DNA of 24,412 nt from positions 1 through 24,412 of the forward strand of contig JAITVX010000144.1 of the NCBI GenBank assembly GCA_031285575.1, written 5' to 3'. Numbering within the stretch: position 1 is the first letter of the stretch; each line of letters starts with the position of its first letter. Below are positions 1 to 7,501 of this stretch, piece by piece. Both the position numbers and the translations under genes were made by a program. Below the pieces are notes generated by a model that did not search any database, was not told where the DNA came from, and saw only the letters and a program-made list of their open reading frames with translations. Origin of the DNA: Bacteroidales bacterium (lineage in GTDB: Bacteria > Bacteroidota > Bacteroidia > Bacteroidales > VadinHA17).

Positions 1-55
1 ACCGCACGCTCCTTGAACGCACGATCATAACGCCCTTTTTCACTGCTCTTTTCCA
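1..55 (-). CDS. IS3-type transposase OrfA, N-terminal fragment cut by the window edge
   Basis: Read leftward from an ATG at 53-55, the frame stays open to the window edge and gives MEKSSEKGRYDRAFKERAV. The core RYDRAFKERAV resembles the start of the helix-turn-helix OrfA protein of IS3-family elements (typically KYDxxFKxxAV), which binds the element ends and is joined to OrfB by frameshifting. Only 18 codons are visible, so neither intactness nor IS subgroup can be judged. The element end should lie to the right, between about 60 and 250, but I could not define a terminal inverted repeat. This is inferred from a short motif. Confidence 0.55.
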
Positions 56-388
56 TTGCCCAAAATTAAGATTTGTTTGTCTGCCTTAACTTCTTGTGCG
101 GGCTAAGTTAGGAACTCCAATTTAGGAAAACCGATGATGTATATCAAGAAAGAATAGACACTACAGAAATCTTACATCGAGGATAAATAACTGTATACTG
201 CTTTCATTCAGCAAAAGTAAAATTTCGTGCATTTGTTCTGGCCATTTTACGCACTACGCTTGTAAATATATTATTTTGTATATCTTTGCAGACCTAATTA
301 TAAGAATAATCCGCACAGGCAAGCGAAGATGTACCATATTATTATAAATGCAGTATACGCCTGACGGAGTAATATAAAAAATAAAACA
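56..388. other. Intergenic region: probable IS end, then rplU promoter and leader
   Basis: The left part (about 56-250) separates the IS3-type fragment from rplU and probably contains that element's end, but no clear inverted repeat or target duplication could be assigned. The right part holds the rplU promoter (260-288) and a leader of roughly 95 nt. In the leader, CAGGC at 316-320 can pair with GCCTG at 359-363, closing a loop of 38 nt. That could be a weak leader structure, but 5 bp over that distance may be chance. Confidence 0.4.
260..288 (+). promoter_or_regulatory. Bacteroidota-type promoter for rplU-rpmA
   Basis: TTG at 260-262 (-33 element) is followed after 18 bp by TATCTTTG at 281-288, an exact match to the Bacteroidota -7 consensus TAnnTTTG. 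Transcription should start near 295 and leave a leader of about 95 nt before the rplU ATG. Confidence 0.65.
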
Positions 389-871
389 ATGTACGCAATC
401 GTAGAAATTGCAGGCCAGCAGTTTAAAGTAGAAAAAGGCCGGAAAATTTTTGTTCACCGTCTTGATGCCGAAACAGGATCGGATGTTGAATTTGAAAAAG
501 TATTATTAATTGACGACGATGGTAAAATAACTATTGGCGAACCTTTTATTACTGATTTTGTTGTTGATGGGCACATTCTCGATCATGTAAGAGGCGACAA
601 GGTAATCGTTTTCAAAAAGAAAAGGAAAAAAGGTTACAGAGTTAAAAATGGGCATCGTCAAAACTTTACCCAGGTAGAAATATTAAGTATTGCACCTAAA
701 GGCTTCCCGAAGAAAGTCGTAAAAAAAGTAGAGCAAAAAGTTGATGCTCTCGAAGAAACTGTAGAAGTAAAAAACGATAGCAAAAAAGCGACAACTGCGG
801 CAGAAAAGAAACTTGCGGCAACAAAAAAAACAGCCGAGAAAAAACCGGCAAAAAGTAAAAAGGAAGAATAA
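389..871 (+). CDS. rplU: 50S ribosomal protein L21 with a lysine/alanine-rich C-terminal tail
   Basis: This encodes L21, a 23S rRNA-binding protein of the large ribosomal subunit. The start MYAIVEIAGQQFKVEKGRK and the internal segment FKKKRKKGYRVKNGHRQ are typical of the family. The 160-residue product is longer than the usual length of about 100. Residues from about 108 onward are a low-complexity tail rich in Lys, Ala, Thr and Glu, ending KPAKSKKEE, which is likely disordered. A Lys-rich tail could add rRNA contacts, but that is inference. The ATG lies after a clear promoter, and rpmA follows 29 bp downstream, the usual bacterial order. Identity is secure; only the role of the tail is unknown. 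Confidence 0.96.
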   Translation: MYAIVEIAGQQFKVEKGRKIFVHRLDAETGSDVEFEKVLLIDDDGKITIGEPFITDFVVDGHILDHVRGDKVIVFKKKRKKGYRVKNGHRQNFTQVEILSIAPKGFPKKVVKKVEQKVDALEETVEVKNDSKKATTAAEKKLAATKKTAEKKPAKSKKEE

Positions 872-900
872 TAAAAGACAGATCTAAAACACTATAAATT

Positions 901-1158
901 ATGGCACATAAAAAAGGAGCGGGCAGTTCGCGCAACGGACGCGACTCGCAAAGTAAAAGATTGGGTGTAAAGCTTTTTGGAGGTCAGACTGTTAAAGCCG
1001 GAAATATTATAGTCCGCCAGAGAGGAACAAAACATAACCCCGGGCTTAATGTTGGCCTTGGCAGAGATCATACTCTCTTTGCGCTTGCCGACGGAACAAT
1101 TGAATTCAGCAGAAAAAGAGATAATAAATCTTACGTATCGGTAAAAATCGCAGAATAG
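901..1158 (+). CDS. rpmA: 50S ribosomal protein L27
   Basis: This encodes L27, whose N-terminal tail reaches toward the peptidyl-transferase centre. The 85-residue length is normal. Diagnostic segments are MAHKKGAGSSRNGRDSQSKR at the N terminus and the core IIVRQRGTKHNPGLNVGLG. The protein begins MAHKKG, so it has no cleavable N-terminal extension of the Firmicutes type. It lies 29 bp after rplU with no promoter between, so the two are very probably cotranscribed. An inverted repeat 20 bp after the stop may end the transcript. Confidence 0.97.
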   Translation: MAHKKGAGSSRNGRDSQSKRLGVKLFGGQTVKAGNIIVRQRGTKHNPGLNVGLGRDHTLFALADGTIEFSRKRDNKSYVSVKIAE

Positions 1159-1177
1159 GTTTTGTCGAAAATAATAT

Positions 1178-1218
1178 CTCCCGAAATATTTTTTTATCTG
1201 TAAAATTATTCTCGGGAG
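1178..1218 (+). terminator. Possible terminator after rpmA
   Basis: CTCCCGA (1178-1184) and TCGGGAG (1212-1218) are perfect 7-base arms around an AT-rich 27-nt loop, followed by TTTCTTAT. The long loop and weak T-run make this only a moderate terminator candidate. It lies where the rplU-rpmA transcript should end. Confidence 0.4.
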
Positions 1219-1225
1219 TTTCTTA

Positions 1226-1260
1226 TAATTTTGCAGCAGGCTTAAAGCCTGTGTCTTTTT
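1226..1260 (+). promoter_or_regulatory. serS promoter -7 box and leader hairpin with T-run
   Basis: TAATTTTG at 1226-1233 matches the Bacteroidota -7 box, but no good TTG is found at the expected upstream distance. Immediately after it, CAGGCTT (1237-1243) and AAGCCTG (1245-1251) form a compact hairpin, in practice a 5-bp stem with a 5-nt loop, followed by TGTCTTTTTT. That is terminator-shaped and lies 22 bp before the serS ATG. It could be a terminator for rpmA readthrough or an attenuator in the serS leader. Confidence 0.4.
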
Positions 1261-1273
1261 TAAATACCACGCA

Positions 1274-2548
1274 ATGCTAACAGTTAACCAGATACGCGAA
1301 AACAGTTCCTTTGTAATAAGCAGGCTTAAAATAAAAAACTTCAATGCCGAAGAAATAATCGACAAAATTATTCATCTCGATTCTGAAAGACGCGAAATTC
1401 AGAAAAAAACCGATGGCCTGCAAAACGAAATGAACAGTGTATCGAAAACAATAGGAACATTGATGCAGCAGGACAGAAAGGGCGAAGCTGAAGAGCAGAA
1501 GCAAAAAACCTACTCGCTGAAGGAAGATATTAAAAATCTTCTTGATAAACTATCACCTATTGAAATAGATCTGAAGAATGAAATTATAAAACTGCCGAAC
1601 CTGCCGCACGAATCGGTTCCGGCAGGAAAAACCCCCGACGATAACCTCATCGTACGGCAGGGAGGCTACATGCCCATAATATCCGAGAATGCCCTGCCTC
1701 ACTGGGATCTCATAAAAAAATATAATATTATTGATTTCGACCTCGGAGTAAAACTTACAGGAGCCGGTTTTCCGGTATATTTCGGGAAGGGCGCCAGGCT
1801 GCAGCGCGCCCTAATCAATTTTTTTCTTGACGAAGGTATTAAAGCGGGCTACCGTGAGGTTATGCCGCCCATAATGGTTAACGAAGACTCCGGGTTCGGC
1901 ACAGGTAATCTTCCCGACAAAGAAGGGCAGATGTATCATGCACAACTTGACAATTTCTATCTCATTCCCACTGCGGAAGTTCCGGTTACAAATATTTACC
2001 GCGACGTTATTCTGAACGACGAAACCCTGCCTGTGAAAAATATAGCGTACACACCATGTTTCAGACGCGAAGCCGGTTCGTGGGGTGCTCATGTAAGAGG
2101 GTTGAACCGCCTGCATCAGTTCGATAAGGTTGAAATAGTTCAGATTGCGCATCCCGACAGATCATACAAGTCGCTTGAGGAGATGGTAAACCACGTTGAA
2201 AGTCTCGTTTCAAAACTCAACCTTCCATACAGGATACTTAAACTGTGTGGAGGAGACATGTCGTTTACCTCAGCCCTTACCTACGACTTTGAAGTATGGT
2301 CGGCCGCCCAGAAACGCTGGCTCGAAGTAAGCTCTGTTTCCAACTTCGAAACGTTTCAGGCCAACAGGCTCAAATGCCGGTTTAGGGAGAAAGGCGACAA
2401 ACAGACAAAACTTGCTCATACTCTTAACGGCAGTGCCCTTGCTCTACCACGCATTGTTGCGGCCATACTCGAAAACAACCAAAGTGCCGACGGAATTAAA
2501 GTGCCATCAATACTTACGTCCTATACCGGATTCGACATTATAAATTAA
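1274..2548 (+). CDS. serS: Seryl-tRNA synthetase
   Basis: This cytoplasmic class II synthetase activates serine with ATP and charges tRNA-Ser and tRNA-Sec. The 424-residue length is normal. The N-terminal long coiled-coil arm that grips the tRNA variable arm spans about residues 27-105. The substrate loop GTGNLPD and motif 2, FRREAGSWGAHVRGLNRLHQ, are clear. Motif 3 is TLNGSALALPRIVAAILENN. The C terminus ends in the family's TGFDIIN form, so the gene is full length. A possible promoter and hairpin lie just upstream. The degraded IS982 relic on the other strand begins almost at its stop codon, so whatever normally followed serS has been displaced. Confidence 0.97.
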   Translation: MLTVNQIRENSSFVISRLKIKNFNAEEIIDKIIHLDSERREIQKKTDGLQNEMNSVSKTIGTLMQQDRKGEAEEQKQKTYSLKEDIKNLLDKLSPIEIDLKNEIIKLPNLPHESVPAGKTPDDNLIVRQGGYMPIISENALPHWDLIKKYNIIDFDLGVKLTGAGFPVYFGKGARLQRALINFFLDEGIKAGYREVMPPIMVNEDSGFGTGNLPDKEGQMYHAQLDNFYLIPTAEVPVTNIYRDVILNDETLPVKNIAYTPCFRREAGSWGAHVRGLNRLHQFDKVEIVQIAHPDRSYKSLEEMVNHVESLVSKLNLPYRILKLCGGDMSFTSALTYDFEVWSAAQKRWLEVSSVSNFETFQANRLKCRFREKGDKQTKLAHTLNGSALALPRIVAAILENNQSADGIKVPSILTSYTGFDIIN

Positions 2549-2945
2549 CGAGAGTTCGGTTAATCGACTCGATTATAGCATATTTATGCAGCTTTTGTCC
2601 TGAATACTACATAATGTAGCCCCTCATTTCTTCCTTGAGTCTGGCATACAGTTGTATACTTTCGGCAAAGAGTATTTACCATAATGCCTGCGAAACACAT
2701 CCCTTATCGCCCCGAAAAGGTGTTTGCACAACGATTTGATATGTTTTGGATTGCTACCATAGACATTGCCTCTGGTTAGGAAGAACAACAAATGTTCCAT
2801 GTACTCATTACATATCAATGTGTAGTTTGAAATCGATCTTTCCGTCGAGCCTGCCCTCCACCCGGCCAGCCCGCGAAAAATCTTATGCTGCGGAACATAC
2901 TTGATGTGATTATTGCCAAAATAGTCAGTCCACATCACTGCAGGA
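2549..2945 (-). pseudogene. Decayed IS982-family transposase
   Basis: Reading leftward, pieces of an IS982 DDE transposase appear in changing frames. HKIFRGLAGW corresponds to the family's HK.FKGLA segment. Then come NYTLICNEYMEHLLFFLTRG and GNVYGSNPKHIKSLCKHLFG, matching the FKLHLI...GE...F.lT.GNVDDR region. GDKGCVSQALW (GDKGYxSxxL) follows after a frameshift, and ILFAESIQLYARLKEEMRG after another. IIESINRTLVNL (IIETxNDxLKN) lies against the serS stop. At least three frame changes and internal stops show it is dead. The N-terminal third is not recognisable (2946-3147 gives no clear match), and the C terminus after LKN is missing. The family assignment rests on motif order recalled from IS982 proteins, not a search. 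Confidence 0.78.
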
Positions 2946-3147
2946 TGTTGAATACCAACTTCCGGAATCCCTCTACCATTGCGACATGAATCATGGCTAA
3001 GCGATAAAAATCAAAACAACACACCGAGGTAAAACACGGTATAGATAAATTCACATAGAAATAATGCTTTTAATACATTGTAAACAATGCCATTAACACA
3101 TGCGTACCTCTATTTATTTACCAATTCCAAAAACACTTATCCATATC

Positions 3148-4425
3148 CTACCCATTAGTCACTTCCCTGATTAACCGCAGCCAGTTCAGGCCAAGTATTT
3201 TTCGGATACGTTGTTCGGAATACTCCAGTTTCTGCAATTCGATGGTGATCTGTGGGTAGTCTCGCATATCGCGTATTTCCCTTGGCAGTTCCGGGCCTCC
3301 GTCAAAATCGGAACCCAAGGCAATATGGTCTTCGCCTACAAGATTCACACCATAGTCAATCACTTTTGCCAATTGACTGGCGTGCATCCAGATATCGTCG
3401 GGTATGGTTCCCTTGAAGTTCAACGGTGTTGTTGGTGCCAGCAGTTTGTCAATCTTGGTAATGGTGTTGGTTTGTTCGTCGGGATGTTCGTCGAACACGG
3501 GAGGCGAAGCGCGTCTTGATGTTGTTGGCCGTGGCTGACCTTGTCGTTGCCACTCTTCGTACTTGGGATTGTTGAAAAAACTTCCGAAATGAATACCTAT
3601 TATTCCGCCTTTTGCTGCGATGGCTTTTGCCGCGTCGTCGGTTATACATCTTGGAATATCTACAAAGGCATGGAAACCTCCATGTGTATAGGCCACCGGT
3701 TGGCGGCTTGCTTCGGCTACCTGAATAATAGCTTCGTTGGTGGCATGGGCTACATTGATTACCATTCCCAAATCGTTCATTTCCTTGATTACAGCCCGGC
3801 CATGATTATTAATGCCGTTCCACACGGTAGCGTCGGAGCATGCATCAATAAAGGCATTGGTTCTGTTATGTGCAGTAAGTTGCAGGGAACGCAATCCCAT
3901 AGTATATAGGGCACGCAAAATAAGAAGGTCGCCTTCCAAATCAAAACTGCCTTCGAGGTCGAGGAAAGCGGCAATCTTACCTTTTTCATTAATTCTTTCA
4001 ATGTCTGAAGCATTGAGCGCCACTTCAATGACGTTATTATTTTTTTTGATTTGATCCAGCGCCAATTGTAATACACGAAAAGTGTTTTTCGTTTCAAAAC
4101 GTCCTGGCAGATAGTCATCTAAAGTATATACGGAAAAAAACATGGCATCAAGGCCACCTTCCCTTGCCCTTGGCAAGTCAACATTTCCGTCCGTATAACG
4201 TTGTCCTATATCGGTATTTCTAAGTAATTCACGTGTCATAACGTGTACATGACCGTCCATTACAAAAGCATCTCTGTGCAGGGCAGGTATCGGCCTGTCC
4301 TGATATGGTTTGGCCAAGGGGACAGTATTTCCGGCAACCGGAGCGGCTAACAGCGACTGTACCGGTAATGCGTTGCCTACCACGGGTAGTAATGTAAGTT
4401 TTTTAATAATATCTCTGCGTTTCAT
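3148..4425 (-). CDS. Exported membrane-dipeptidase-like (peptidase M19) metallohydrolase
   Basis: M19 enzymes are zinc hydrolases of the amidohydrolase superfamily that cleave dipeptides, often D-amino-acid-containing ones, outside the cytoplasm. The 425-residue protein starts with MKRRDIIKKLTLLPVVG and a hydrophobic stretch ending near LLAAP, a Tat-like signal. Candidate metal ligands in order are H59 and H61 in DGHVHV, E158 in DLEGS, H227 in NVAHAT, H248 in YTHGG and D373 in GSDFDGG. Classical M19 has HxD at the first site; here it is HxH, as in most other amidohydrolases. Residues about 290-340 are a Pro/Thr-rich insertion. It follows the other Tat protein by 81 bp, with a strong hairpin and a possible own promoter between. 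The fold is well supported; the substrate is unknown. Confidence 0.82.
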   Translation of the reverse strand: MKRRDIIKKLTLLPVVGNALPVQSLLAAPVAGNTVPLAKPYQDRPIPALHRDAFVMDGHVHVMTRELLRNTDIGQRYTDGNVDLPRAREGGLDAMFFSVYTLDDYLPGRFETKNTFRVLQLALDQIKKNNNVIEVALNASDIERINEKGKIAAFLDLEGSFDLEGDLLILRALYTMGLRSLQLTAHNRTNAFIDACSDATVWNGINNHGRAVIKEMNDLGMVINVAHATNEAIIQVAEASRQPVAYTHGGFHAFVDIPRCITDDAAKAIAAKGGIIGIHFGSFFNNPKYEEWQRQGQPRPTTSRRASPPVFDEHPDEQTNTITKIDKLLAPTTPLNFKGTIPDDIWMHASQLAKVIDYGVNLVGEDHIALGSDFDGGPELPREIRDMRDYPQITIELQKLEYSEQRIRKILGLNWLRLIREVTNG

Positions 4426-4451
4426 TATAGTTTATTAATTTATTAGTTCAT

Positions 4452-4491
4452 CAAAATTACCGATTGCCTGCATTTGACGCAGGCAATCGGT
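4452..4491 (-). promoter_or_regulatory. 13-bp perfect hairpin plus -7 box between the two Tat-exported genes
   Basis: ACCGATTGCCTGC (4459-4471) and GCAGGCAATCGGT (4479-4491) form a perfect 13-bp stem with a 7-nt loop, lying 15 bp after the stop of the upstream gene. On the minus strand the stem runs straight into TAATTTTG (4452-4459), an exact -7 box that would start a transcript about 20 nt before the M19 ATG. The -33 TTG candidate is 24 bp away, which is long. It may act as a terminator or processing hairpin, a promoter, or both. Confidence 0.55.
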
Positions 4492-4506
4492 ATTGTTATT
4501 AACAAC

Positions 4507-5874
4507 CTACTCGGTAAACCCTCTTATATATGGGCGGCTTGGTGGTCTTTCGCCTTTGCTGAATTGCGCTCCTCTTGTAGTGCGATAAGTCATGTTCATG
4601 TGCGGTGTTTCAATGCGCCGTCCTATGGGAGAAAAGCGGCCGTTTTCCCAATTCGACTCCATGTAATGGTTCGTAATTCCTGTTGACAACAGCAATCGTT
4701 CTGCATTGAATGGTTCCTTTTTGGTTACCATCATTTCCGTTATCCAATGTGGTTGGGAGTTAGAGGCATGATACTGGTCAAAAGGCCCTGGCCAACCAAG
4801 CATTGAGACGACTGTCGCTTCTTTTTGCCCTGCTATTTCGCCAGCGTAAGTCCAACCTACACCCCGGCCGGAAATTACAGCCGCTTTTGTTCCGTCGTTA
4901 TACTCTATAACACAAAGATTTGCCTGAGTATTTTCCTGAAAATGTCCGGATTTAAATTCAAAACTCTTGGCTACTGCATCAATCAGATTACTTGCCCATA
5001 GATTACGTTCAACCCATTTCCATGTTTCAGGTCCGCGAATGGATTGTACTGCCTTAACGCCTGTTTCACCGCCTTTACGACGTTCTACGAAAGCTTGCAG
5101 CACATCAATACAATGGAAGATAGCACCTTCGTCAGAAGCACCTCCAAACACAATCGAATTATTTATGGGTGTATCAATATCAAGTTCTATTTCAGGCTTG
5201 CGGTAATAAACCGGTATGGAAGAGCCGCCTGTCAAGGGGAAATTCAACTCGCGTGATTTATCGAACATCCACTTGGCGTCGTCCCAATTGTAAGATAGGT
5301 GTTTGTCGTTAAATACCGGTACTGCACGCTTGCTCTGTTCGAAAACACGTATCACCTGCTGGTAAATCCACCAGCGCGGCAGGAGCCAATGCCCTTTGAG
5401 GTCTGTTGGATAACTCCCATGTTCTCCAACGATGACAACACCATCCACTGCAAGTTCATTTCCACCAAGGGTAACAGCTTCAGCTACTGTCTTAAAAACT
5501 GGAACACCTTTCGCTTTGGCCACTTTTTGGGCTAATACGCTTTCGTCATGTTGATGCATGTAAATAGATACAACGTCCACCCGCGAAGGGGTGTATGCAC
5601 CTTGCCACCAATAACCATCGATAAGCTTGTTTACGATCCAGTCTGCATGTGATCTCGGAGCGCCCCAATAGGTTACAAGGCAGGCTATACGTGGCCGTGT
5701 CTGTGCAGGCTGTACGGTTTGTGCAACAGCGTTGGATGATGTACTGGTCAAAGCCGTTAAGCCGGCTATACCAACCATTCCCAGCATTTCTCGCCGGGTA
5801 AAAAGAAGTTTTGACTCCTTAATTTCATTGCCCGGGTATGTCTCGGATACAGTTTCAGTTTGTTTGTTTGGCAT
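4507..5874 (-). CDS. Tat-exported conserved protein of unknown function
   Basis: The 455-residue protein has a twin-arginine signal near residues 25-52: TRREMLGMVGIAGLTAL, ending near NAVAQ. After that it is soluble. RIACLVTYWGAPRSHADWIV begins a Rossmann-like first strand. VDGVVIVGEHGSYPTDLKGH, VPVFNDKHLSYNWDDAKWMF and GGETGVKAVQSIRGPETW are conserved-looking, with many His, Asp and Trp residues. I recall similar uncharacterised exported proteins from Planctomycetes and Acidobacteria with a loose resemblance to Gfo/Idh/MocA oxidoreductases, but I cannot assign a reaction. It is the first gene of a leftward pair with the M19-like hydrolase, which suggests a shared extracytoplasmic pathway. 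The ATG at 5874 is supported by the complete signal peptide. Confidence 0.75.
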   Translation of the reverse strand: MPNKQTETVSETYPGNEIKESKLLFTRREMLGMVGIAGLTALTSTSSNAVAQTVQPAQTRPRIACLVTYWGAPRSHADWIVNKLIDGYWWQGAYTPSRVDVVSIYMHQHDESVLAQKVAKAKGVPVFKTVAEAVTLGGNELAVDGVVIVGEHGSYPTDLKGHWLLPRWWIYQQVIRVFEQSKRAVPVFNDKHLSYNWDDAKWMFDKSRELNFPLTGGSSIPVYYRKPEIELDIDTPINNSIVFGGASDEGAIFHCIDVLQAFVERRKGGETGVKAVQSIRGPETWKWVERNLWASNLIDAVAKSFEFKSGHFQENTQANLCVIEYNDGTKAAVISGRGVGWTYAGEIAGQKEATVVSMLGWPGPFDQYHASNSQPHWITEMMVTKKEPFNAERLLLSTGITNHYMESNWENGRFSPIGRRIETPHMNMTYRTTRGAQFSKGERPPSRPYIRGFTE

Positions 5875-6467
5875 ACTGTCTTAAATTTAAGTGATTAAAA
5901 ACAACAACGATGATCATAAATACATAAAATTTTTCCTTCTACTATTATTGGCACAACTACATAATATCATAGCCACCTCCACTAATAATTTTACTAATTC
6001 TATAATTTTAATAGTTTTATAAACTAATATTATTTATTAATTTATTTCACTATTGTGTCAAATACCATTAAAAATAGTACTAAACTTAATATTGCGAAGT
6101 ATAATGAAAGAATTTGACAGCTCCAATTTTTTTAACTATTATTTGCAATTATATAACAGTAACGACCTGATACAGGCTGAATACAAGTGAGTTATATTTA
6201 TGCTATTTGCAATTTTCATAATCATATTTATTAATTAGCTGATTTATACATGTTTTACCCAATATATGTTTGCCCGAAATTTGAAATATTTCACAGATTA
6301 TGCGTTAAATATGAGTATACTATGACGATTACCATAGGGGGCATATTATTTGTGAACAATAAAACGTAACAAAAACTTAATTATTTTTGGCATCTTTTTT
6401 ACAAAACTGCGTTAATTTTGCACTTGTGTTTTTAACAGGTCAGTAATTAAAATTAATGTGAAATAAA
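5875..6467. other. AT-rich divergent intergenic region with no gene seen
   Basis: About 590 bp separate the leftward Tat pair from the rightward phosphate module. It is markedly AT-rich, with frequent stops in all frames and no recognisable gene or transposase remnant. The right end holds the promoter of the first pit gene. I found no exact -7 box for the leftward gene. A short dyad, CTATG (6320-6324) with CATAG (6333-6337), is present but may be chance. Confidence 0.5.
6387..6420 (+). promoter_or_regulatory. Probable promoter of the pit-DUF47 module
   Basis: TAATTTTG at 6413-6420 is an exact -7 box. TTG at 6387-6389 could be the -33 element, but the 23-bp gap is longer than usual. Predicted leader length to the ATG at 6468 is about 40 nt. 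Confidence 0.5.
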
Positions 6468-7463
6468 ATGACATTCTTAATAATAATAATAACTCTCACT
6501 CTGATTTTCGACTTTATAAACGGGTTTCACGATTCAGCCAACTCTATTGCTACAATTGTTTCAACAAGAGTTTTGTCTCCGTTTGCAGCTGTCATGTTGG
6601 CGGCAACATTCAACTTTGTGGCATTTCTGATTTTCCCGTTAAATGTAGCCAATACGATTAGTGGAAAAATTGTTGACCCAAGTGTCGTAAATCTCACCGT
6701 AATAGCATCGGCCCTTGTTGCTGCCATATCGTGGAATCTTCTCACATGGTGGCTTGGGCTGCCTTCGAGTTCATCGCATACACTGGTTGGAGGGCTTGTC
6801 GGAGCCGCACTTGTCGGAGCCGGTATTAAATCGGTTGTTTTTGCAGGGCTTTTTAAAATTATTGTTTTTATTGTAGTGGCTCCGATGCTGGGCATGGTGA
6901 TGTCGTTTTTAATTTCATCCGTCGTCATGTTTCTTGTAAGGCGATCTTCGCCATTGGGAGTCGATAAACATTTCAGAAGGTTTCAACTGTTGTCTGCGTC
7001 GGCATTCAGCCTTGGGCATGGAGGAAACGATGCCCAGAAATCGATGGGAATAATATGGGTGGCATTAATTGTAACCGGTTTTGTTACTGGAGAAGACGAC
7101 ATAAAAAATCACTTGTGGATAGTCCTGTCGTGCCATACGGCCATAGCTCTCGGAACCATGCTTGGTGGCTGGAAGATAGTGAAAACCATGGGGCAGAAAA
7201 TAACAAAACTAAACCCCTTTGAAGGTTTCTGTGCAGAAACAGCAGGTGCCCTGACTCTGTATGGAGCAACTTTCCTTGGGATACCGGTCAGTACTACGCA
7301 TACAATTACCGGGTCAATTATCGGTGTCGGAGCCCATAAGGGAGCGTCGGCTGTAAAATGGGGGGTAACAACAAGCATTTTCTGGGCATGGATACTTACA
7401 ATACCGGTTTCTGCTCTTTTTGGAGCAATTTGTTACTATATACTTAATGCAGTTATTAAATAA
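6468..7463 (+). CDS. pit: Inorganic phosphate transporter, PiT family (copy 1)
   Basis: PiT proteins are inner-membrane cation/phosphate symporters. The 331-residue product has about ten hydrophobic segments and the inverted-repeat signature: NGFHDSANSIATIVSTRVLS at about 19-38 (the family GANDxANs region) and SLGHGGNDAQKSMGIIWVAL in the second half, followed by GIPVSTTHTITGSIIGVG. The first hydrophobic helix starts right at the ATG. The DUF47 gene begins 38 bp downstream and a close paralog follows it. The two paralogs share short stretches of identical DNA, including the codons around NDAQKSMGIIW. Family is certain; whether phosphate or another oxyanion is carried is inferred. Confidence 0.93.
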   Translation: MTFLIIIITLTLIFDFINGFHDSANSIATIVSTRVLSPFAAVMLAATFNFVAFLIFPLNVANTISGKIVDPSVVNLTVIASALVAAISWNLLTWWLGLPSSSSHTLVGGLVGAALVGAGIKSVVFAGLFKIIVFIVVAPMLGMVMSFLISSVVMFLVRRSSPLGVDKHFRRFQLLSASAFSLGHGGNDAQKSMGIIWVALIVTGFVTGEDDIKNHLWIVLSCHTAIALGTMLGGWKIVKTMGQKITKLNPFEGFCAETAGALTLYGATFLGIPVSTTHTITGSIIGVGAHKGASAVKWGVTTSIFWAWILTIPVSALFGAICYYILNAVIK

Positions 7464-7501
7464 TTGTTTAGATTTACCACCGAATTTAAAATAACAGAAT
7501 T

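Noticed and set aside
2624..2938. A 104-codon leftward ORF as an intact hypothetical gene
   Set aside because: Flanking pieces in other frames complete the IS982 transposase motif series, so it is one section of a frameshifted relic.
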